Assembly (NCBI RefSeq): GCF_022965805.1
Contig: NC_133117.1
Location: 8,828,183-8,892,182 of the forward strand
Reading direction: 5' to 3'
Length of the DNA stretch: 64,000 nt
Origin: Primulina eburnea
Lineage: Eukaryota > Streptophyta > Magnoliopsida > Lamiales > Gesneriaceae
The notes beneath the pieces were generated by a model. The model made no database searches and was not told the origin of the DNA. It saw nothing but the letters and a program-made list of their open reading frames with translations. Positions 54,859 to 64,000 of the stretch are shown piece by piece. Numbering within the stretch: the stretch's first letter is position 1; every line of letters begins with the position of its first letter. The position numbers and the translations under genes were made by a program.

Positions 54859-55710
54859 ATGGCTGAAGATACTGCTGATGTTGAGTCCGATGTTGTCAAC
54901 ACCGCTGAAAACATTGATTCTTTTGATAATGATGTGAGGCATTCCGTCTCTACTAAGTTCTACACTGAAGCTGCCTTAGTCCTATGGCCTTTCTATGTGA
55001 ATAGAGAATTTATTGAAGAGAAGAACCTTGACATGAATTCGTATGACCAACAAAATTTGACGGCATTCTTAAAATATCGAGGACTGCTTGCTACGATTTT
55101 CAAGTTTTCACTGACTGTAATACATGACTTTTACAATACCCCCGTATATGAAGAATAAATCACGAGGCTACTCTTTCTATCTCTGATCTTTGGGATATTG
55201 GAGTCACAGCAACCCTTCAAAGAAGATGATGAGATCCTTTTTTATGTGAGCAAAACCCTCATGATCGCTTCGCCTTATTTCAAGGGAAACAAGAAACTGG
55301 ATCTACCTTGGTTAGATACTGGTGTTGCCATTGGTGTTGGCAACACGAAGTCCATATCCACTTCCACTCCCGATGGATTTTTCATGCTCTATGCTTCTTA
55401 CTTACAGGCCCAAATTGAGTTTGGTCTATAGCAGATTCAAAAGGCCAAAAACTCATTGCTTACTTAGAAGAACATGTGGTTGATTAGAAGGTGCTTTCGG
55501 AAGTTGGCTTAAATTCTGGCCAAAAAGGGGGTGTAGGAGGACCAAAAATGCAAAGGAATGATTCTGAAGCATCTAGAGTTTCTGAGACTGATGAGCTTAC
55601 AGACACTGAAGAGTAGGAGGACCAAAAATGCAAAGGAATGATGCTGAAGCATTTGGAGTTTCTGAGAATGGTGAGCTTACATACACTGAAGAAGATAAAG
55701 AATGAGTACT
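54859..55710 (+). pseudogene. Degraded ORF, possibly the env-position ORF of a Sirevirus-like copia
   Basis: A start at 54859 (MAEDTADVESDV) follows a pyrimidine-rich TTTATAG that looks like a splice acceptor. 99 codons are open, then a frame change near 55158. 55198-55431 continues with FYVSKTLMIASPYFKG and ends in a stop. The Asp/Glu-rich ends and the position before a GGGGGAG tract (55868) fit the 3' ORF of Sirevirus-type copia elements, but I recognise no diagnostic motif. An 80-bp tandem duplication follows at 55533-55692. This could equally be an unrelated gene fragment. Confidence 0.35.
55533..55692 (+). repeat. 80-bp tandem duplication
   Basis: Two adjacent copies of a unit starting GGAGGACCAAAAATGCAAAG, differing by a few bases. 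Confidence 0.88.
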
Positions 55711-55859
55711 TATGCTCTGTCTGTAATGCTGTTTTTGGGTTACTCTTATATCTATTTGTGTGATTAATGAATTTCTCCTTCGTATGTCTTCTTATGTTTT
55801 CAGGTGTTCTAACGATCGTGTTGACAACAGTGTCGACAACACCAGTGCTCTAACATGTT

Positions 55860-57110
55860 TAATTCAGGGGGAGACGAACTTTAACTCAGGTGGAGTTAAC
55901 TCAGGTGGAGATACACTCTAAGTTCTAACGCAACGGGAGCTTCAGTGACGGAGATTCTTGCCAAGATTATCATTTTTGGATGTTTTGTCCAGAAAGGAAA
56001 AAAGAGAGAGATTGAAATGAATATTTTATTCTTTATTTATTTTGATAAATTGATATTATCAATTTAAGATTTTGCCTTTCTAGATTATAAGATTTTATTT
56101 GATTTATTTCTAAATTATAATATTTTGCTTGACTTTTTTCTAAATGATAAGATCTTGGTTGATTTATCTCTAGATATTATAGAATTTGTTTTTAATATGA
56201 TTTTTATCTCCAAAATATTTTATCCATGTTTAAAAGAGTTTTATATCTAATGAAAATCTTGTTTCCATATTTTCTAGGGCTCTTTAATGGAAAGATTTTT
56301 AGGTCAAGCAATGGCTATAAGTATGAGAAGCTTGACGGCAGCATATGGGGCTTTTGAGAGAGTTGGACGAGAGAGCGTTTCACATAGAAGAAATTATAAG
56401 AGTCCAACATATATTTGCTATGCAGTTTTTATGTGATCGGGTGATCACTTTATTGTGCAATTGCTTAAATTTTCTTTGATCGGTTGATCACTTTAGTGAG
56501 AAGCTGCTGGAGGATTTCGTGTGAGTCTTTTGGTGTGAGATTTTGAGAGGATCTGCAGAAGAGTTCTTGCATAGAAGAGAAAAATACAAGAGACGAGCCT
56601 ATTTTGATGAGAAGCTTTTGTGATCGGGTGATCACTTTGCAGCGCAGGAGAGCTGCTGGAATTTGTCTCTGAACACACTCATAGTTCAGAGTTGAAGATT
56701 TTCGTGTGAAGAATTTGTGTGATTGATTCACATATTTACCATGTTGCTGATTGGTGTTGACAACAGTCAAGAACAACACTGACGCAGAGTGTTGATCGAA
56801 GAGTATTCTTTTATTTGTTTTAAGAAACTTCGGTTTATGCATCTAGATTTGATTTGTGTTTTTGATGCATATTTTAATTCTTGGAGTGTCCAGGAATTTA
56901 GTTTTGTTATTCTCACTAGTACTGTTTTGGTGTAAACGATTTACATATTTTTTTCAGTGAATTTTTGCCATGAGACATCGCACAAGTATTCGTACTTGTG
57001 CATAATTTAAATTTGGTGTTTATTTATTAAAGTTTACGTGTGTGTTAAATAATCAATTTCCGCTGCATGTTGTGTGCTGGTGTTGCCAACACCCAAACAC
57101 AACATTAACT
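55860..57110. other. Possible copia-type polypurine tract and LTR remnant
   Basis: ATTCAGGGGGAGACG at 55862 resembles the polypurine tract of Sirevirus-like elements. The following DNA is AT-rich, with repeats of GATAAGATTTT-type text, and contains three copies of GTGATCGG(G/T)TGATCAC (near 56435, 56480 and 56622). It ends near GCTGCATGTTGTGTGCTGG. No second LTR or clear termini were found. Confidence 0.35.
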
Positions 57111-57311
57111 ACTGATACACAAATAGTAATTTACTTCCTGTTCCACAACGTTCCTTTCACATCATATCAGTGTATAAAGTATGCCCACCGGAAATTTCTT
57201 TTCCTAATAGGAAAAGAAGAATCTTTTGGGAGTGTAGCATGCCAAACACAGCTCTCTCTTGTTGCCATTTAAAGGTATTCCAGTTCAGAAACTGAACTAC
57301 ATGGTTGTGTT

Positions 57312-57575
57312 TTTTCTATATCAAGGAAACTTGGGACCGCAGAGTGCTCTTTCAAATTAACCAATGAGGAAATTACACAACCGCATAGACCATCTTTGAG
57401 TGCTCTTTCAAATTAACAAATGAGGAAATTACACAACCGCATAGACAATCTCTGGCACGATTTTTTTTTATATCAAGGCAACCTGGGACTGCGAGTGCTC
57501 TTTCAAATTAACAAATGAGGAAATTACACAACCGCATAGACCATCTCTGGAAATTACACAACCGCATAGAGCATC
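57312..57575. repeat. Small tandem repeats, AAATTACACAACCGCATAGA unit
   Basis: The 20-base phrase AAATTACACAACCGCATAGA occurs four times (near 57370, 57426, 57530, 57551). It is embedded in 56-bp and about 155-bp repeats that start GAGTGCTCTTTCAAATTAAC (57342, 57398, 57493). Confidence 0.88.
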
Positions 57576-57599
57576 TCTAGCACGAACAAATTTATCAGA

Positions 57600-58284
57600 A
57601 GAGATGCATACTATACGAAACACCAAAATCTTTGGTGAGAAAGAAACAATTGTAATTACCGATTCTGGAAGGATGCCATTTGTGAGCTTGTGATTGCCTC
57701 TTGTGGTAGCGGAGCAGTTTTTGGGAACTCCTCCCAATTCAAGTCAGTGAACTCTGTTGACAATTAAGATAGTCGAGAAATCAAATGAGGATAAACATTT
57801 TAAAGCTCGCAAACAGCCAAAACCATGTCTTTGAATCCATAAAAATCTAAAAAAATGATGCAGAGGGCAAACAGAAGCTTCGGTGAAGTCTGATTGTAGG
57901 AACTATCTTCTGCATACTTGAGGTATAAAAAATGTGAAGTATATCAATTTTTTATGAGTAATAACTAATAAGCATTTCGAAAGAACGATCAGTTTTTTTT
58001 ATGCAATGTTTTGCAGTTAATTCAACAAAAGATACATAGAAGTGAAGAAAAACTTCAAACATATGTGTATACATTAGAAGAAATTCCCATCTTATTCCCT
58101 TAATTACTAGATCAATCCTACGAATCAAACATAAATGTACAAAACTGATCAGCTACAGTGACGACAATACAGTCACACTTCAAGTTTTCCAATGCAAGAG
58201 AAGACAACAAATAAATTTCCAAAGTCAACACATACAACACCAGAGTCAAGAGAGATTTAAGTTATACAACTCCTGAACAAAGTC
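57600..58284. other. Upstream region of the WAK pseudogene
   Basis: No gene supported. The minus-strand open frame at 57468-57737 is partly repeat-derived and unrecognised. No clear TATA box could be chosen. Confidence 0.4.
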
Positions 58285-61200
58285 ATGAAGATCAAAGGCA
58301 TGTTCCCTGAATCTATGATCTTTATTTTCTTGTCCCTTTCACTGTCATTTGCTGGTCATCCCCTTTCCAATGTAGCAAAACCTGGCTGTGAAGCCAAGTG
58401 CGGAGATATAAGTGTTCCGTTCCCTTTCGGCATTGGAGCAGCCTCTGGTTTGACATGAATTGTGATAATTCTATCACCCCGCCTAAACTCATCATTACAT
58501 CCTCTAATTTTGAAGTTGTCAACATATCTGATAACGAAATACGGAAAAAAACTCGGTCTCTTAAGTATGCTACTCAAAATCAGGCAATATCACTAGGTAG
58601 AACACGGCAAACTTCGACCTGACAGGGTCCCCCTACAGCTTTTCTGAGTACAATAGATTTACATCAGTGGGTTGCGACGGTGTTGCTATGATTATTGGCA
58701 CCAACAACATGAACTTAACAAGCCAATGTTATTCAGTTTGTTCACATCATGATGATTTATTTGATGGATATTGTATTGGAATTGGCTGCTGTCAAACTCT
58801 GATTCCAAAAGGTTTAAAGAATATTACCTTGGAACTCATGAGTATGAAATTTAGTTTGGAGTTTCGATGCTTGTGGGTACGCTTTTTTCGGGGATCATGA
58901 TGTGTTTAAGTTTCGGGTTTCGGATGAGAATTTTAAGAACAGGACAATCCAAGAAATCCCTATTGTACTTGATTGGGCATTTGGGAGTGAGAATTGTCAG
59001 GAAGCTGAGAAATCTGCTGATTTTTCTTGTAGAGAAAATAGTGTTTGCGTTGATTCAAGCACAGGTTTTGGCAGATACCGATGTAATTACGCAGCCGGAT
59101 ATGAAGGCAATCTGTATCTTAGTCCAGGCTGTACAGGTTAGTTTATATTTCTCTACTTGTTGTATAAATATACTCTTCTAGTAAGACATGACCCTGATTT
59201 GCAAAATACAAAACAAAATATGATGTGCTCTTATCTTGATTTTTTTTCACTATTTGCATGTTACCAGTTGCTTGCTTCTTCAGTTCTCCTATTTACTATA
59301 CATTTAAATATATAGCTTTATTCAAGAAACATAAAGTTCCCCAAATGGTTCACAAGTCTCTACCCCAAAGTACTGATGGAGATACGAGCTATGACAGCAA
59401 TAAAAAAAACAATAACTTGCTTTTATTGTCTCTTCAACTTAATTAATTTCCATCATCCTAGCTAACTCTATGTTTAAGTTTCAATAGCTAGCTCTTTCCC
59501 ATTTTAAGCATCCGAGTCTATAACAAGAGATGCACCTGATCGAGTGCTCATGTCATGTATAGCTGGTAGGTCCCCGTGTTTGCAGCGTAGACGTTGCCAT
59601 AAGAAGACGAGATCTGAATTTTATGTGTTTGAGAAATGTATAAAGTTCAAGACACACCAAATTAAAAGTGATCAATGATGATGTAATTTTGTAAATAAAA
59701 ATAAACAATTTTAGATCTAATTAAATATAAGTGACTTTTCAAAGAATCTCTGATCGATTAGCTTAATCCGACCGTGCACATGCCATTATATATATTGTTC
59801 GATAAATCAAGTACTTCACAAATTTGTAGTGTTCTGCTGCTTTCTTGAAAGGATACAGTAAAACAACTGTATAATGGAGGAGTACTTTACCTTAATGAAG
59901 GACAAATTAAAAGGTGGCTCAATTTGATTGAGCATCTTAAATATTAATGTACTTTGTTTTTTTTTTCTAAGACTTATTTTTCATTAAGATTGACGAAACA
60001 AGAGAAATTTCAATTATCGACTCATTGATGTACATTTGGTTAATTATATATGATAGCTTAAAATTGTTTAGCAGAGAAATCCCATCATCAAAATCTCGTG
60101 TGCTGAAATAAATAAAAAAATAGAGCTCATATGTAGAAGTTGTACACCTTAATTTAGTAGAATTCGGCGACAAACCAAGTGTAGCTAGCTCAGACAAAAT
60201 CTTACAAGTTCTAGAAATGGGGCGTATGGTTTCGTTCGGTCTACGTTGAGAGTATTATCCCAAATACATATCTAACAATAAAATGTCTATTTTTAGATAT
60301 GAGGTCCATAATTAGCCGGATTTCATAAATCTCAAAATAAACTAAAGTCAGATTCCCTTATTGGTGAAGTTTGGTTAATGCCTTGATCTCGAAAATTCTG
60401 TGTAATCTCAAACTTGAAGGCGACAAGTTCAATCACGAATATGTGTATTTTCAGAATAAATTAGTTAGTAACATTGAATAATAATGAAACTTTATACGAT
60501 GCAAAAAAATTTAAAATAAAAAATGCCTTTAAAATGAAATACGAAAAGCATTTACTTTGATGAGATATGTTTATTGATTTTTATTTTGTATTAAAACAAA
60601 ATATGTCCCATTATATTCTTAGGTCGAGGTTGCACATGCCTACATGATAAAAAGAATTGTCACCTAAAATTTATCATCTAAATTTTTTGATCTCTATGCT
60701 AACATGCATGCTTGAGATTTTAGCATATTGAAGACAAATCGATATACCTATGTTATAGAAGAAGTTTGAAGTTGAGTTCAACTACAAGTTTTTGTCCACG
60801 ACAATATAATAGATTTCAACTTCTTTCTCTGGACACATGCTGCGTATCTTGTAAACTCATAGAAAAATATTGCAATACTTCAAAATAATATTGTTTTCTT
60901 TCCAAGGTTTTGTCATTGCTCCTAAAAGACATAATGTGATTCCATGTAACAGACATAAATGAATTCAAGGACAATCCATGTGATGAAAATGGTATTTGTT
61001 CAAATATTCCTGGGAGCTTTAATTGTGTTTGCAAAAAAAGATACTCTGGTGATGGAAGAAAAGACGGACATGGATGCATTGCTCTAAACTCTCATTTTCC
61101 ACTGATGAAATACTCCATAGGTAATTTATTTTACATTCTTGTACCTCAGTATTGTGAAATCAAATATTATATATGTGTGTTTGTGTGTAATACATAAATA

Positions 61201-62358
61201 TATAAAGGTAAGATTGAAGATAAGCGACCACTTCAATTGACCGACTTTTGCACATTTTCCTTGTTTTCTTCACAATTTTGATGTTGTCACTTGATGTTTC
61301 AGGTTTCAGTATTGTACTACTATCCATTTTTATTGGTATTACATTGTTATATTACGTAATGAAGAAAAGAAACCTTATTAAAATGAGAGAAAAATTCTTC
61401 CGTCAAAATGACGGACTCCTTCTGAAGCAGCTGATTTCGTCTCTTGAGTCTGGAGTCGAGCCGTGTAAGATCTTCTATTCCAAAGAGCTAGAAATGGCAA
61501 CAAACAACTGCTCTGAAGACCGGATCCTCGGCATGGGCGGTTATGGCACGGTATACAAAGGAATCCTACGTGACCAACGAGTTGTCGCTACCAAGAAATC
61601 GAGAATAATGGACCAGAACCAAATCGAGCAATTTATAAACGAAGTTTCTATTTTGACCCAAGTAAATCATCGAAATATCGTTAAGCTTTTGGGATGTTGC
61701 TTAGAGAGTGAAGTTCCTTTATTAGTTTACGAGTATATATCAAATGGTACACTCTATCATCACATACATCACAATGACGAAACGCCTTGGTTTTCTTGGA
61801 GAATGTACTGGTGCATTGTCCTATCTTCATTCTCAAGCAGCAACGCCAATCATCCACAGAGACATCAAGTCACAAAACATACTCATTGATGAAAAATACA
61901 ACGCAAAATTTTGGATTTTGGGGTTTCAAAATTAGTCCCCACTGATCAAACACATGTAATCACTCGAGTCCAAGGGACCTTTGGATATTTAGACCCCGAG
62001 TACATCCAAACAAGCTGGTTAACCAAGAAAAGCGACGTCTACAGCTTTGGACTTATTTTTGCAGAGCTAATGACAGGGAGAAAGCTAATCTCCAGCACGG
62101 AAACAGGTGATGAGAAGAGCCTGTCCATATTTTTCTTGATGTCATTAAATCCAATTGCTTTTTCCAAATCTTGGATCCCCGAGTATGTAGAGAGGGGACT
62201 CTAGAGCAACTCCAGGCCAGTTGCAGAGCTCATAAAGAGTTGCCTTAAGCTACAAGGTGATGATAGGCCAACGATGAGAGAAGTGGCGATGGAACTCGAA
62301 GTACTACGAAAAACAATAGACTTGAACACAATGCAGCAACGGGGAGTATCCCTTTGAT
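58285..62358 (+). pseudogene. Wall-associated kinase (WAK)-like receptor kinase pseudogene, three exons
   Basis: WAKs are plasma-membrane receptor kinases that bind pectin. Exon 1 (58285-59136) encodes a signal peptide (MIFIFLSLSLSFAG), the GUB_WAK start PGCEAKCGDISVPFPFGIG, the Cys-rich domain and an EGF-like part. Exon 2 (60953-61120) encodes a calcium-binding-type EGF repeat (DENGICSNIPGSFNCVC). Exon 3 (61303-62358) encodes a membrane segment ([18 protein letters not shown]) and the kinase: [15 protein letters not shown] lysine, [50 protein letters not shown] introns keep phase. Defects: a frame change near 58455, TAG at 58598, an 8-base loss near 58855, a deletion near 61800, and frame changes near 61905 and 62170. 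It cannot encode a working kinase. Confidence 0.88.
59137..60952 (+). other. Intron 1 of the WAK pseudogene
   Basis: Bounded by ACAG/GTTAG and AACAG/ACATAA, 1816 bases, phase 1. AT-rich, no gene or transposon recognised inside. Confidence 0.75.
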
Positions 62359-62917
62359 CCACGCAATAAACGACCCGCTTATAAGTATTCACCAAAGATG
62401 TTACTTCGATTACTCTCCAACGGCCAGCCTTCCAAATGTTCCAAGAGTACAAAGTCAGTTTTCTTGAACAAATCAGCAATCTAAGTGAGGAATAGGAGAT
62501 AGTTTTGCCACCAGAGAGCTTTCATTTGTCACAGGGGAAATGGGTCTTTAATAACGTCAGTCGGCCGCTGTACAAAGAGGAGGAATGTGCTTACTTAACT
62601 TCACATGTGGGCACCCGAAATTGCAGCAGTAGCTAACAGTTTGCAGCAGCTTGCAATATTCAGCAGCAATGCAAAAATTTCAGCAGAAGCCAACAATCCC
62701 AGTAGCAACTAATATTTCAGAAGCTGGTATTTTTTCAGCAGATGGAATCCAGCAGCAGAAGAATTTAGTAGCGCGAGATTCCAGCTGACAGCTAATGATT
62801 CTGCTTATGACTTGTAAGTGAAGCATTTAACATGGAATAAAGGCTGTTAATGGCACATAATGGCATATTATGATCATTAATTAGGAGGCTAACACTCAAA
62901 TATCTGAATTGGTGTTA
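61924..62917 (+). repeat. Left arm of a large inverted duplication
   Basis: From the kinase DFG region through the 3' end of the WAK pseudogene and about 560 bases beyond it. It is the inverse of 62981-64000. Beyond the stop codon it contains a CAGCAG/TTCAGCAG-rich stretch (62620-62790). Confidence 0.9.
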
Positions 62918-62980
62918 GATTTTTCTACTCGAAAATACACTCTCTTAGCTCGAATTTCAAGTGATAACTCAAGAATTGTG
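62918..62980. other. Spacer at the centre of the inverted duplication
   Basis: 63 bases without symmetry. Next to it the right arm has about 30 extra bases (around 63008-63037, including TTATTTATAGG) not found in the left arm. Confidence 0.8.
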
Positions 62981-64000
62981 TAACACCAATTCAGATATTT
63001 GAGTGTGTTATTTATAGGCAAAATTCTGACTGTTATCCTCCCAATTAATGACCATAATATGCCATTATGTGCCATTAACAGTCTTTATTCCATGTTAAAT
63101 GCTTCAGTTATAAGTCATAAGCAGAATCATTAGCTGTCTGCTGGAATCTCGCGCTACTAAATTCTTCTGCTGCTGGATTCCATCTGCTGAAAAAATACCA
63201 GGTTCTGAAATATTAGTTGCTGCTGGGATTGTTGGTTTCTGCTGAAATTTTTGCATTGCTGCTGAATATTGCAAGCTGCTGCAAAATGTTAGCTACTGCT
63301 GGAATTTCGGGTTCCCACATATGAAGTTAAGTAAGCACATTCCTCCTCTTTGTACAGCGTTCGGCTGACGTTATTAAAGACCTATTTCCTCTGTGACAAA
63401 TGAAAGCTCTCTGGTGGCAAAACTATCTCCTATTCCTCACTTAGATTGCTGATTTGTTCAAGAAAACTGACTTTGTACTCTTGGAACATTTGGAAGGCTG
63501 GCCGTTGGAGAGTAATCGAAGTAACATCTTTGGTGAATACTTATAAGCGGGTCGTTTATTGCGTGGATCAAAGGGATACTCCCCGTTGCTGCATTGTGTT
63601 CAAGTCTATTGCTTTTCGTAGTACTTCGAGTTCCATCGCCACTTCTCTCATCGTTGGCCTATCATCACCTTGTAGCTTAAGGCAACTCTTTATGAGCTCA
63701 GCAACGACCTCGAGTTGCTCTAGAGTCCCCTCTCTACGTACTCGGGGATCCAAGATTTGGAAAAAGCGATTGCATTCTAATGACATCAAGAAAAATATGG
63801 ACAGGCTCTTCTCATCACCTGTTTCGTGCTGGAGATTAGCTTTCTCCCTGTCATTAGCTCTGCAAGAATAACTCCAAAGCTGTAGACGTCGCTTTTCTTG
63901 GTTAACCGGCTTGTTTGGATGTACTCGGGATCTAAATATCCAAAGGTCCCTTGGACTCGAGTGATTACATGTGTTTGATTAGTGAGGACTAATTTTGAAA
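62981..64000 (-). repeat. Right arm of the inverted duplication (continues past the window)
   Basis: Near-identical inverse of 61924-62917 with scattered substitutions and small indels. It reaches the last base of the window still matching, so the arm is longer than seen. Confidence 0.9.
63568..64000 (-). pseudogene. Second WAK-like kinase 3' end (convergent copy), cut by window
   Basis: On the minus strand the kinase C-lobe is read from the window edge: [58 protein letters not shown] one-base loss near 63824, relative to the plus-strand copy, then shifts the frame. From 63789 to 63568 it is open again: FFQILDPRVRREGTLEQLEV, AELIKSCLKLQGDDRPTMRE, with a stop at 63568. This copy keeps the REGTLEQLE passage that is frame-shifted in the plus-strand copy. 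Whether the rest of the gene is intact cannot be seen. Confidence 0.85.

Noticed and set aside
57468..57737. Minus-strand frame upstream of the WAK pseudogene
   Set aside because: Partly made of the local tandem repeats; the remainder has no recognisable similarity.

Overview
The window is repeat-rich nuclear DNA of a flowering plant, probably a eudicot. The evidence is a set of decayed plant LTR retrotransposons of several lineages (Ty3/gypsy Tekay/Del, Athila-like and Tat-like; Ty1/copia), CACTA-type DNA transposons, and pieces of plant gene families: wall-associated kinase (WAK) and a possible trichome-birefringence-like (TBL) protein. I cannot name the species. I see no intact host gene, no rRNA, no tRNA and no CRISPR array.

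Layout. 1-6730: 5' part of a minus-strand Tekay-type element (A), inserted into a minus-strand copia element (B, 6731-10431). 10432-14258: AT-rich DNA with TA microsatellites and one end of a CACTA-type transposon (12283). 14259-24437: a plus-strand Tekay-type element of the same family (C), whose 3' LTR carries a complete 1.4 kb CACTA-like transposon (22533-23917) and is cut off by the next element. 24438-29044: minus-strand Tekay-related element D (one LTR plus the integrase/RNase H end). 29045-37796: plus-strand Athila-like element E lacking its 5' end, with an env-like ORF and a 3' LTR. 37797 to about 41140: minus-strand copia element F. 41258-42653: solo Athila-like LTR with a 5-bp target-site duplication. 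42895-43110: TBL-like gene fragment. About 43650-47660: Tat-like element G with most of pol missing and a long array of tandem hairpin repeats. 47720-48484: GC-rich GAGGGC-type block. 48485-50150: minus-strand Ty3 fragment H, with a coiled-coil ORF upstream of its gag. 50774-51184: duplicated piece of WAK exon 1. 51253-53817: solo Tekay LTR with a perfect TSD. 53823-57600: remnants that may be a Sirevirus-like copia 3' end, plus short tandem duplications. 58285-62358: three-exon WAK pseudogene. About 61924-64000: a large inverted duplication that places a second, convergent WAK kinase end on the minus strand.

The most notable observation is a putative spliceosomal intron between gag and protease in the Tekay-type family. 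It is seen in copy C (18111-18378, GT..AG) and at the same place in copy A (2548-2862). Removing it in C joins the gag and protease reading frames in phase. Second are the palindromic WAK duplication and the families of GC-rich or hairpin modules inside LTRs. All coding regions are degenerate to some degree, so the genes listed are mostly retrotransposon domains and pseudogenes rather than a working pathway.
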